A stretch of 64,000 nucleotides of DNA. Origin: Rhodoferax sp. (GTDB taxonomy: Bacteria > Pseudomonadota > Gammaproteobacteria > Burkholderiales > Burkholderiaceae_C). Made by a program: the position numbers and the translations under genes. Position 1 is the first letter of the stretch; each line of letters starts with the position of its first letter. The notes below the pieces were generated by a model. That model was not told the DNA's origin and made no database searches. It was given only the letters and a program-made list of their open reading frames with translations. The stretch covers positions 1 through 64,000 of the forward strand of contig NZ_JAQTXM010000017.1 of NCBI RefSeq assembly GCF_028688795.1, in the 5' to 3' direction. Shown piece after piece: positions 42,284 through 50,729 of this stretch.

Positions 42284-43900
42284 ATGCTTGAATCGACTTT
42301 GCTCCACGAACTGATCACCCTTGCGGCGCAGCGCACACCGCAGGCGCCGGCCCTGACGCACGGCGCAGCCTCACTGACCTACACGAACTTGAGCGAGCGT
42401 GTCTGCCAGTTTGCCGCTGGCCTGATGCATCTTGGCCTGGCGCGCGGCGAGCGGGTGGCCATCTACCTAGAAAAACGTTTTGAGACCGTGATTGCCAGCT
42501 TTGGTGCACCTGCCGCTGGCGGCGTGTTTGTGCCGATCAACCCGCTGCTCAAGCCCGAGCAAGTGGCCTTTATTTTGCGCGACTGCAATGTGCGCGTGCT
42601 GGTGACATCCCCCGAGCGACTGGCCCTGATGGCGGACACCCTGGCCCAATGCCATGACCTGCGCCACCTGGTGGTGACTGACGCGGCTGCCAACGCGACT
42701 ACGCTGGACGACAAAGGGTTCGGCCCAGTGCTGCTCACGCACTGGCGCGCGTTGCTCAAGCACCCCGCGCAAACTGGCCATCGCATCATTGACACCGACA
42801 TGGCCGCCATTCTTTACACCTCGGGCAGCACCGGCAAGCCCAAAGGCGTGGTGCTGTCACACCGCAACATGGTGGCGGGCGCCAAAAGCGTGGCCTCCTA
42901 CCTCGAAAATTCCCCGCAAGACACGCTGCTGGCCGCGCTACCGCTGTCGTTTGATGCCGGTTTCAGCCAGCTCACCACTGCCTTTCATTCAGGCGCCAGT
43001 GTCGTGCTGCTGAATTATTTGATGCCACGTGACGTGCTCAAGGCCATGGCACGCGAAGGCGTCACCGGTCTGACCGCCGTGCCACCGCTCTACATCCAGC
43101 TGGCCCAACTGGAATGGCCTGCTGCCATCAATGACAAGCTCCGCTACTTTGCCAACACCGGCGGGCGCATGCCGCGTGAGACGCTCAACCTGCTGCGCCA
43201 GCGCGTACCACTGGCCAAACCGTTCCTGATGTACGGCCTGACCGAAGCCTTTCGCTCGACCTACCTGCCCCCGGAAGAAGTGGACCGCCGCCCGGACTCA
43301 ATTGGCAAAGCCATCCCGAACGCCGAAATTCTGGTGCTGCGCGAAGACGGCTCACCCTGCAGCCCGGAAGAACCCGGTGAGCTGGTGCACCGCGGTGCCC
43401 TGGTGGGCATGGGTTACTGGAACGACGCCGAGAAGACTGCCGAGCGTTACAAACTGCTGGCCGCCGATGCGCCAGGGCGCCAAGCCGGCTTGCAATTGCC
43501 TGAATACGCCGTGTTCTCAGGCGACAACGTGCGCATGGATGCAGAAGGTTTCTTGTACTTCATTGGCCGGCGCGACGAGATGATGAAAACATCAGGCTAC
43601 CGCGTCAGCCCGACCGAAGTCGAAGAAATTTTGTACGCCACGCACCTGGTCGGTGAATGCATCGCTTTTGGCGTGGACCACCCCACGCTGGGGCATGCGA
43701 TTCACGTGATAGCTACTCCCGCAGATGGGACCGGGGCTACATGCCTAAAAGACTTAAATTCTGCATGCCGCGCCCGGATGCCCGCCTACATGGTGCCCAC
43801 CGGCATTGAGCTGGTGGCAGGACCACTGCCACGCAACCCCAACGGCAAAATCGACCGCAAGCTGCTGGCCACTGATTGGCTGGCGCGCCATGACAGCTGA
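42284..43900 (+). CDS. Acyl-CoA ligase, exosortase-A-associated (AMP-dependent)
   Basis: 538 residues. The ANL signatures are present: ILYTSGSTGKPKGV (P-loop-like A3 motif), FLMYGLTEAFRSTYL (A5-type motif, with the loop that follows), and the C-terminal Lys in NPNGKIDRKLL. It should activate a carboxylic or amino acid as AMP-ester and pass it to the neighbouring ACP. It is divergent from the ACP gene and followed by the PLP decarboxylase gene (51 bp). A repeat copy encodes residues about 476-485 (43709-43740), just before the C-terminal domain. Confidence 0.85.
   Translation: MLESTLLHELITLAAQRTPQAPALTHGAASLTYTNLSERVCQFAAGLMHLGLARGERVAIYLEKRFETVIASFGAPAAGGVFVPINPLLKPEQVAFILRDCNVRVLVTSPERLALMADTLAQCHDLRHLVVTDAAANATTLDDKGFGPVLLTHWRALLKHPAQTGHRIIDTDMAAILYTSGSTGKPKGVVLSHRNMVAGAKSVASYLENSPQDTLLAALPLSFDAGFSQLTTAFHSGASVVLLNYLMPRDVLKAMAREGVTGLTAVPPLYIQLAQLEWPAAINDKLRYFANTGGRMPRETLNLLRQRVPLAKPFLMYGLTEAFRSTYLPPEEVDRRPDSIGKAIPNAEILVLREDGSPCSPEEPGELVHRGALVGMGYWNDAEKTAERYKLLAADAPGRQAGLQLPEYAVFSGDNVRMDAEGFLYFIGRRDEMMKTSGYRVSPTEVEEILYATHLVGECIAFGVDHPTLGHAIHVIATPADGTGATCLKDLNSACRARMPAYMVPTGIELVAGPLPRNPNGKIDRKLLATDWLARHDS
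43709..43740 (+). repeat. Interspersed short repeat, copy in the acyl-CoA ligase gene
   Basis: atagct (43709-43714), 19 nt, then gggctac (43734-43740), followed by atgcctaaaagact, which also matches the hpnC copy (gatgctaaaaggct). Confidence 0.6.
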
Positions 43901-43951
43901 GCTGAAAGACCTGCGCAGCGCGGTCATCCACCCCAAACCCTCATCCAACTT

Positions 43952-45196
43952 ATGACCACTCCAGCCCGTTCACTGCCCGTTCACAGTCCCATGAACCAGT
44001 TTGCTTCGCACGACGGCGAGTTGCTGGTGGGCGGTGAACGCTTGTCCGTGCTGGCTGCCCGGGTTGGACAAACGCCTTTTTACGCCTATGACCGAGCCTT
44101 GCTGCGCGCACGTGTAGGCGAATTGCGTACCGCCTTGCCGCCAACCGTCAAGCTGCACTACGCCATGAAGGCCAACCCCATGCCAGCGGTGGTGGGCTTC
44201 ATGGCCGGCTTGGTCGATGGCATTGATGTCGCCTCTGCGGGCGAACTTAAAGTCGCGCTGGACGCCGGGACAAACCCGGCAGAAATCAGCTTTGCTGGCC
44301 CCGGCAAACGTGATGCCGAACTGCGCCAAGCGGTAGCAGCACGGGTCTTGATCAACCTGGAATCCTTCCGTGAAGTGGTGGCGCTGGAGGCCATCAGCAG
44401 CGAGCTTGGTCTGCCGGCCCGGGTGGCGGTGCGCGTGAACCCGGACTTTGAGCTCAAGGGCTCGGGCATGAAAATGGGCGGTGGCCCCAAGCAGTTTGGT
44501 CTTGATGTGGAACAAATCCCCGATTTGTTGGCCAACATCGGTCGCGCTGGGCTGGCTTTTGAGGGTTTTCATTTGTATGCCGGCTCCCAAAACCTGCGGC
44601 CTGAGTCCATTTGCGAGGCGCAGCAAAAATCTTACGAGCTGGCGCTGCGCCTGGCGCAAGATGCGCCGTCACCCGTGAAATTTTTGAACCTGGGCGGCGG
44701 TTTCGGCATTCCGTACTTTCCCGGTGAGCAACGGCTGGACTTGACGCCGGTGGGCGACAACCTGGCACAACTGGCCCAGCGGGCACAAACCGAGTTGCCG
44801 CAGGCATCGATCGTGATCGAACTGGGGCGTTATCTGGTCGGGGAAGCCGGTGTCTATGTGGCGCGTGTGCTCGACCGCAAGGTGTCGCGTGGCCAGGTGT
44901 ATCTGGTGGTGGACGGTGGCCTGCACCAGCATTTGGCGGCATCGGGCAACTTTGGCCAGGTGGTGCGTAAGAACTACCCGGTGGCCATTGGCAGCCGCAT
45001 GAACGCGCGAGACGTTGAGACGGCCACCGTGGTTGGCCCCCTGTGCACACCGCTGGACCTGCTGGCCGACCGCATGACCTTGCCCGTGGCGCAGGTTGGC
45101 GACCTGGTAGTGGTGTACCAGTCGGGTGCTTATGGCGCCAGCGCCAGTCCGCATGGTTTTTTGGGGCATCCCGCTTGTGTAGAGGTCCTTGTCTAA
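43952..45196 (+). CDS. PLP-dependent decarboxylase, exosortase-A-associated (Orn/Lys/Arg group IV fold)
   Basis: 414 residues. Alanine-racemase-like TIM barrel with the PLP-binding Lys in KLHYAMKANPMP, a Gly-rich phosphate loop (NLGGGFGIPYFPGE) and a C-terminal PLP/dimer region with VVGPLCTPLDLLA and YQSGAYGASASPHGF. The family resembles diaminopimelate or ornithine decarboxylase but is restricted to XrtA loci. It probably decarboxylates an acyl- or amino-acid-derived intermediate carried by the ACP. It is followed by the O-antigen ligase-like gene with an 8-bp overlap. Confidence 0.85.
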   Translation: MTTPARSLPVHSPMNQFASHDGELLVGGERLSVLAARVGQTPFYAYDRALLRARVGELRTALPPTVKLHYAMKANPMPAVVGFMAGLVDGIDVASAGELKVALDAGTNPAEISFAGPGKRDAELRQAVAARVLINLESFREVVALEAISSELGLPARVAVRVNPDFELKGSGMKMGGGPKQFGLDVEQIPDLLANIGRAGLAFEGFHLYAGSQNLRPESICEAQQKSYELALRLAQDAPSPVKFLNLGGGFGIPYFPGEQRLDLTPVGDNLAQLAQRAQTELPQASIVIELGRYLVGEAGVYVARVLDRKVSRGQVYLVVDGGLHQHLAASGNFGQVVRKNYPVAIGSRMNARDVETATVVGPLCTPLDLLADRMTLPVAQVGDLVVVYQSGAYGASASPHGFLGHPACVEVLV

Positions 45197-47126
45197 GGCC
45201 TTGTCGTTGAATTCACGGGCCTGGTGGCTGCCCGCGCTGGGCAGTGGCCTGGCAGGGCTGGCACTGGCCTGGCACCACCCGCTGTGGCCTTTGGTGATGT
45301 GCCTGGCCTTTGGCGCATGGTGCGCAGCCGCTGCATGGAAACCCAATGCCTGGCTGCTGCTGGTGCCCGCTTGCCTGCCCTGGTTGAACTTTTCGCCCTG
45401 GACGGGCTGGCTGGTGTTTGAAGAGTTTGACTTGCTGCTGCTGGGCGCCCTGGCCGGTGGTTATGCCCGCTTGGCCTGCTCGCCCTCCCAAGATCCCGAC
45501 ACCCCAAGAAGCCCATGGCTGTGGTTTCCGGTGGCCTTGTTGCTGCTTCTGGGTGTCTCAGGTTTGTGGTCGATGAGCCGCGGCGTGATGGACGCGGGCG
45601 GCTGGGCATTTGACTGGTTTGCTGGCTACACCGATGCCCTCAACAGCCTGCGGGTGTTCAAAAGCCTGGGGTTTGCCTTGTTGTTTGTGCCCTTGCTCAG
45701 CTCGAATGACACCCGACCAGCGCACGCCGGCCAGCTGCTGGCCTGGGGCATGGTGCTGGGCTTGCTGCAAGTCACGCTGGCTGTGCTGTGGGAGCGTGCC
45801 GCGTTCCCTGGGGTGTTCGATTTTTCCACCCACTTTCGCACCGTCGCCCTGTTTTGGGAAATGCATGTGGGCGGGGCAGCCATCGATGCCTATCTGGCCC
45901 TGTCGGCGCCCTTTGTGCTGTGGGCACTGATCCAGTCCCGTCGCCCCCTAGCGTGGACAGCTGCGGCGGCTCTGGCCTTGCTCGCTGGTTATGCCTGCCT
46001 GACCACGTTTTCACGCGGGGTTTATGGTGCGGTGCTGGGGTCACTGGTGCTGCTGGTGGTGTTGATCTGGGTCCAAAAGCGAGGCATCTCTGTGCTGGCG
46101 TCCGGTTCGCCCGGCGCACCAGGCCATCGGTTCGCTGGCTGGCGCCCCAAGGCCAGCGTGATGCTGGCGCTGGCACTGCTCATTGAGGTGGCCGGGGTGC
46201 TGGGTGCTGGCTCTTTCATGATAAAGCGCCTGAACACGGCCGACCGGGACCTGGACAGCCGGCTGACCCATTGGCAGCATGGCCTGTCACTATTGCAACA
46301 CCCCACCGACTGGCTGCTGGGCATTGGCCTGGGTCGATTTCCCGCTCACTATGCACGCGAGGTGCCGCGGGGCGAGTTCTCCGGCAGCGCCAAGCCGGGT
46401 GATGGCTTTGTCACCTTGCTTGGACCCCACAGCCGCAAATCGCTGGCTGGCGGCTACGCCCTGACGCAACGGGTGGCGGCGGTGCCCGCGGGGCAGCAAT
46501 GGGTCAGCCTGCAGGTGCGCACCCAGGTACGCACCGATGTGTCCATTGACCTGTGCGAGCGGCATTTGCTGTACGACGGCAACTGCCAAAGTGTGTTTGT
46601 GCGGGTGACGCCAGGTGAGCAAGCATGGCAAACGCTGGTGCTGCCGCTGCGCGGTCCAGCCTTGAACGGTGGGCCATGGTTTGCACCGCGTTTGCAGATG
46701 TTCTCACTGGCCATCGCCAATGCCGGCGGCAGCGCCGACTTTGACAATGTCACGCTGCTCGGTCCTTCAGGATTTCTGCCGCTTGAAAACGGTGACTTTT
46801 CGCACGGTCTGGCGCACTGGTTCCCGGCAGCGCAGTCGTACTTTGTGACCTGGCACATGGACAACCTGTTTCTTGAGGTTCTGGTGGAGCGCGGCGGACT
46901 CGGGCTGTTGGTTTGGCTGGCACTGGTGCACTGCGCGCTGTGGCATGTGGTTTTTGGGCGCGCCAGGTCAACTGCGCTGTCGCCCTTTTTGGCCGCCTCG
47001 TTGTGCGGGGGCTTGCTGGTGGGCCTGGTCAGCAGTGTCATGGACGTACCCCGGGTGGCTTTTTTGATGTACTTGCTAACCTTGATGTGCTTGCCAATCA
47101 GAAAACGGTCCGTGTTACCACTTTGA
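45189..47126 (+). CDS. O-antigen ligase/Wzy-like polymerase with an inserted beta-sandwich domain
   Basis: 645 residues from a TTG that overlaps the decarboxylase stop. About nine or ten hydrophobic segments occupy residues 10-340 (ending near SVMLALALLIEVAGVLGAGSF). They are followed by a large periplasmic region, about 350-560, that includes LPLRGPALNGGPWF and a beta-rich, carbohydrate-binding-like stretch, and then two or three final TMs (LGLLVWLALVHCALW). The inner-membrane topology and loop fit Wzy/WaaL-type polymerases or ligases. It would join repeat units of the surface polysaccharide. The inserted beta-sandwich-like section is unusual. Confidence 0.75.
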   Translation: MSKALSLNSRAWWLPALGSGLAGLALAWHHPLWPLVMCLAFGAWCAAAAWKPNAWLLLVPACLPWLNFSPWTGWLVFEEFDLLLLGALAGGYARLACSPSQDPDTPRSPWLWFPVALLLLLGVSGLWSMSRGVMDAGGWAFDWFAGYTDALNSLRVFKSLGFALLFVPLLSSNDTRPAHAGQLLAWGMVLGLLQVTLAVLWERAAFPGVFDFSTHFRTVALFWEMHVGGAAIDAYLALSAPFVLWALIQSRRPLAWTAAAALALLAGYACLTTFSRGVYGAVLGSLVLLVVLIWVQKRGISVLASGSPGAPGHRFAGWRPKASVMLALALLIEVAGVLGAGSFMIKRLNTADRDLDSRLTHWQHGLSLLQHPTDWLLGIGLGRFPAHYAREVPRGEFSGSAKPGDGFVTLLGPHSRKSLAGGYALTQRVAAVPAGQQWVSLQVRTQVRTDVSIDLCERHLLYDGNCQSVFVRVTPGEQAWQTLVLPLRGPALNGGPWFAPRLQMFSLAIANAGGSADFDNVTLLGPSGFLPLENGDFSHGLAHWFPAAQSYFVTWHMDNLFLEVLVERGGLGLLVWLALVHCALWHVVFGRARSTALSPFLAASLCGGLLVGLVSSVMDVPRVAFLMYLLTLMCLPIRKRSVLPL

Positions 47127-47183
47127 ATCAATGTTGCCGCGGGCGGCGCTATGCCAAATTGATACACTGCAAATCAATGTGAG

Positions 47184-47230
47184 CACGGCGAGGGAGTCGC
47201 CGTGGCTGAGGTAGCGCTCATGGCAGAGCG
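47184..47230 (+). promoter_or_regulatory. Two hairpins in the leader of the sugar-transferase gene
   Basis: cacggcga (47184-47191) pairs perfectly with tcgccgtg (47197-47204) around 5 nt. A second stem, cgctc/gagcg (47215-47219 and 47226-47230), follows. Both lie in the 122-bp gap before the ATG at 47249. The first could end the upstream transcript or form a regulatory leader. Confidence 0.4.
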
Positions 47231-47248
47231 TGAATAAAAGGACTTTCA

Positions 47249-48631
47249 ATGATAAAAATATTCGATCTTTATTTTCATAAGCGAACGCTGTCGCAGTTTT
47301 TACTCGATCTCATCTTGTTGCTGGCCTCTGTGGTGGTGGCCATCTCCTGGCAACTCAAGGAATCACCCAGTGATTCATGGTCGCTGCTGGTGCCTTCCTT
47401 CTTGCTGGCGGGCGGCATTTTGCTGACCAACGGGGCGCTGGGGTTTTACCAGCGGGTCCACACCCGCACGGTCGGGCAATCCATGGCACGGGCCGTGATG
47501 TGTTGGTCGATGACCCTGCCGCTGGCTTACCTGTTGTTTCGCTTTTCCCATTTGCAACTTCAAAATGGCAAGATTTTCATTTTGGCCCTGATGTCCGGTG
47601 TGGCACTGGTGCTGTTGCACCGGGTCTATGCCGTCCACTCCAAAACCAACAGCCTGATGCGTCAACGCGTCTTGATCTTCGGCTCTGGCACCGGCGCCAA
47701 GTTGGTCGGCAAAACACTGCAAAAGTCAGACCCTACAGTGGAACTGGTGGGCTACTACGCCGGCCCCAATGAAACCACGCAAGCCGTGTCCGCCTGGGGC
47801 TTGTTGTCGGCCGAACAATCCCTGACCGACATCGTGATGGCCGAGCAAGTCGATGAAATCGTGGTGGCCTTGTCAGAGCGGCGCGGTGGCAGCATGCCCT
47901 TGCGCGAATTGCTTGACTGCAAACTCCAAGGTGTACGGGTGACCGACATTGCCACCCATTTTGAAAAAACACTGGGCCAAATCCGGCTGGATGCGGTGTC
48001 CGCGGGCTGGCTGATTTTTGGCGACGGCTTCAAACAGGGCTGGTCGCGGGCCTTTGTCAAGCGGGTCTTTGACATTGTCTGCGCCACCATCCTGATTGTG
48101 CTGGCGTTGCCTGTGATGCTGGTAACCGCCATTTTGATCGTGCTGGAAAGCGGTGGCCCAATCTTGTACCTACAAGAACGTGTGGGCCTGAACGGACGGC
48201 TGTTCAACGTCATCAAATTTCGCAGCATGCGCACCGATGCGGAAAAAGACGGCAAACCGCGCTGGGCCTCCGCTGTGGACGACCGGGCCACAAAAGTCGG
48301 ACGCGTGATTCGCAAGCTGCGCATTGACGAGCTGCCACAACTGTTCAGTGTACTGACGGGCGCCATGAGTTTGGTTGGACCCCGCCCCGAGCGCCCCTAT
48401 TTTGTCGACCAATTGACGCAGCAGATCCCCTATTTTGCAGTGCGTCAGAGTGTCAAACCAGGCGTCACAGGATGGGCACAGGTGCGTTACCACTACGGTG
48501 CCACGGTCGAAGACGCCTCTGAAAAATTGCAATACGATCTGTATTACGTCAAAAACCACTCCTTGTTTCTTGACCTGGTGGTGCTGTTTGAAACCGTGGG
48601 TGTCGTGGTGATGGGCAAGGGCGCGCATTGA
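47249..48631 (+). CDS. XrtA-type initiating sugar transferase (EpsB_2/WcaJ-like)
   Basis: 460 residues. Four N-terminal TMs (about 15-130), a Rossmann-like middle part (RVLIFGSGTGAKLVGKTL), one more TM near 275-295, and the bacterial sugar transferase core (YLQERVGLNGRLFNVIKFRS, LRIDELPQLFSVLTGAMSLVG, PRPERPYF). It transfers a sugar-1-phosphate to undecaprenyl phosphate and so starts the polysaccharide repeat unit. A good Shine-Dalgarno (AAAGGA) precedes the ATG. The prsK gene begins 1 bp after its stop. Confidence 0.9.
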   Translation: MIKIFDLYFHKRTLSQFLLDLILLLASVVVAISWQLKESPSDSWSLLVPSFLLAGGILLTNGALGFYQRVHTRTVGQSMARAVMCWSMTLPLAYLLFRFSHLQLQNGKIFILALMSGVALVLLHRVYAVHSKTNSLMRQRVLIFGSGTGAKLVGKTLQKSDPTVELVGYYAGPNETTQAVSAWGLLSAEQSLTDIVMAEQVDEIVVALSERRGGSMPLRELLDCKLQGVRVTDIATHFEKTLGQIRLDAVSAGWLIFGDGFKQGWSRAFVKRVFDIVCATILIVLALPVMLVTAILIVLESGGPILYLQERVGLNGRLFNVIKFRSMRTDAEKDGKPRWASAVDDRATKVGRVIRKLRIDELPQLFSVLTGAMSLVGPRPERPYFVDQLTQQIPYFAVRQSVKPGVTGWAQVRYHYGATVEDASEKLQYDLYYVKNHSLFLDLVVLFETVGVVVMGKGAH

Positions 48632-48632
48632 C

Positions 48633-50729
48633 ATGGAACTGACGGCGTGGAGCTATGGCCTGGTAGGCGTGGTCTACACGGCTTTTGCGCTGCACCTGCT
48701 GCGTTTGGGGTATTTGTCTAGCCAGCATGAATGGCTTAAAACCGTGGTGTTTGCGGCACTGGTCTGCAGCGCCTTGTGGGGTTGGTTTGGGTTGGCCTTC
48801 TTGGCCACTTCAGCCCCTTTGTTTTGGGTGCTCAGCACCCTGCTTGACTTGCTGCGCTACGGCGGCTGGTTCGCATTTTTGCTGATGCTGATCTGGCTCA
48901 ACCGCTCGGACAAATCCTCCAGCGGCGCGCGCAGCATGGTTTTTACGGCCATCGCGCTGATGGCATTTGGCTTGCTGGCATTGGGCTTTGCCACACTGGG
49001 CATCAACCTTTGGGGTGACGGCGCCAGGCTCGTTCTCTTCAGCGCCATGGCCACATCGGTGTTTGCGCTGGTCTTGCTGGAACAGGTATTTCGCAACGCG
49101 ACCGAAGACTCCCGCTGGAACATCAAGCCGCTGGGCCTGGGCCTGGCCGTGGCGTTTGCCTTTGATCTGTACCTTTTTTCACAAGCCGTGTTGTTCAACC
49201 GGGTTGATGACGACGCCCTCAGCATCCGCGGTGCCGTACACGTCGTGGTGGTCCCGCTTTTGATGCTGTCGATGTCACGCCGTAGTGACTGGATTTCAAA
49301 AATTCGTCTGTCACCCAAAGCGGCGTTTCACTCGGCCACCCTGTTGCTGGCCGGCATCTACCTGCTGTTCATCTCCAGCGTGGGCTACTACGTGCGCTAC
49401 TTTGGCGGCGAGTGGGGTCGCGCCCTGCAGCTTGGAGTGGTCGTACTGGCACTGATTGTGTTGCTGGTGCTGGCCATGTCGGGGTCGGTGCGGGCCAGCC
49501 TGCGGGTGTTTTTAGGCAAGCATTTTTTTCGCTACCGCTACGACTACCGCGAAGAATGGCTGAAATTTACCCACACATTGGCGGCGCGCAACTCGCCCCA
49601 GGAAATGGGTCAGCAAGTGGTGCGCGGCCTGGCTGACATGCTGGAAAGCCCGGGCGGGGGGCTCTGGACCAAAAACAAGGGCGAGTCAGCATTCAGCCAG
49701 ACAGCCCGCTGGAACCAGGCCGCTACGCCAGAAAAAGAAGACGCTAACTCGCCGCTGTGCCAGTTCATGGCCACCAGCGGCTGGGTCATCAACCTGGAAG
49801 AATACCGGTCCTATTCGCGCCGCTACGGCACCCTCAAGCTGCCGACCTGGTTGCAGGATCTGCCGCAGGCTTGGTTGGTGGTGCCACTGATGGTGGGCAC
49901 TGAGCTGATCGGATTCGTGGTGCTGTCGAGCGCGCGCACCCGGGTCGAGGTGAATTGGGAGGTCAATGACTTGCTGAAAACAGCGGGCCAGCAAGCCGCA
50001 AGTTTCTGGGCGCAAATGCAGGCAACGGAGGCACTGCTAGAGGTGCGCAAGTTTGACTCGTTCAACCGCATGTCGGCGTTTGTCGTGCATGACCTAAAAA
50101 ACATCGTGACGCAACTGTCGTTGATGATGAAAAATGCCAAGCGCCACGGCAGCAACCCCGAGTTTCAACAAGACATGCTGCTGACCGTTGAAAACTCGCT
50201 GGAGCGCATGCGACAGATGATGTTGCAACTGCGCGAGGGTGCGACGCCACCGGGAAAGGCTTTTGGGGTCAATCTGGGCACCGTCATTGGTCGCGTGGCC
50301 GAGGTTGCCAAAGCACGCGGTCGAACGCTTGAGGCCGACGTGCAGGAGTCGATTGACACACGCGGCCACGAAGAACGGCTGGAGCGCATCATTGGCCACA
50401 TCGTGCAGAATGCGTTTGATGCCACTAACGTGTCTGGAAGGGTCTGGATTTGTCTGGACCGCAGTGGTGGTCAGGCCCGCATTGTGGTCGGTGACACCGG
50501 GCAAGGCATGTCACCCGAATTTATTCGCGACCGCCTGTTCAAACCGTTCCAGACCACCAAACAGGCTGGCATGGGCATTGGCGCCTATGAAAGCTTTCAA
50601 TACGTTCAGGAACTGGGTGGCCGCATTGATGTCACCAGCGAATTGGATAAGGGAACCACGGTGACATTACTTTTGCCATTGTTCGACACTCAAAAACAAT
50701 CAGACTTACATGCGCTGGAATCCACATGA
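48633..50729 (+). CDS. prsK: PrsK, XrtA/PEP-CTERM system sensor histidine kinase
   Basis: 698 residues. Residues 1-300 hold about eight TMs. A GAF-like region spans about 315-470. The phospho-acceptor His is in FVVHDLKNIVTQLS (about 486). The ATPase part has the N box (HIVQNAFDA), G1 (VGDTGQGM) and G2-like GMGIGAYESF. The length and layout match PrsK. It overlaps the prsR gene by 4 bp and is thus coupled to its response regulator. It should sense an envelope cue and phosphorylate PrsR. Confidence 0.93.
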   Translation: MELTAWSYGLVGVVYTAFALHLLRLGYLSSQHEWLKTVVFAALVCSALWGWFGLAFLATSAPLFWVLSTLLDLLRYGGWFAFLLMLIWLNRSDKSSSGARSMVFTAIALMAFGLLALGFATLGINLWGDGARLVLFSAMATSVFALVLLEQVFRNATEDSRWNIKPLGLGLAVAFAFDLYLFSQAVLFNRVDDDALSIRGAVHVVVVPLLMLSMSRRSDWISKIRLSPKAAFHSATLLLAGIYLLFISSVGYYVRYFGGEWGRALQLGVVVLALIVLLVLAMSGSVRASLRVFLGKHFFRYRYDYREEWLKFTHTLAARNSPQEMGQQVVRGLADMLESPGGGLWTKNKGESAFSQTARWNQAATPEKEDANSPLCQFMATSGWVINLEEYRSYSRRYGTLKLPTWLQDLPQAWLVVPLMVGTELIGFVVLSSARTRVEVNWEVNDLLKTAGQQAASFWAQMQATEALLEVRKFDSFNRMSAFVVHDLKNIVTQLSLMMKNAKRHGSNPEFQQDMLLTVENSLERMRQMMLQLREGATPPGKAFGVNLGTVIGRVAEVAKARGRTLEADVQESIDTRGHEERLERIIGHIVQNAFDATNVSGRVWICLDRSGGQARIVVGDTGQGMSPEFIRDRLFKPFQTTKQAGMGIGAYESFQYVQELGGRIDVTSELDKGTTVTLLLPLFDTQKQSDLHALEST

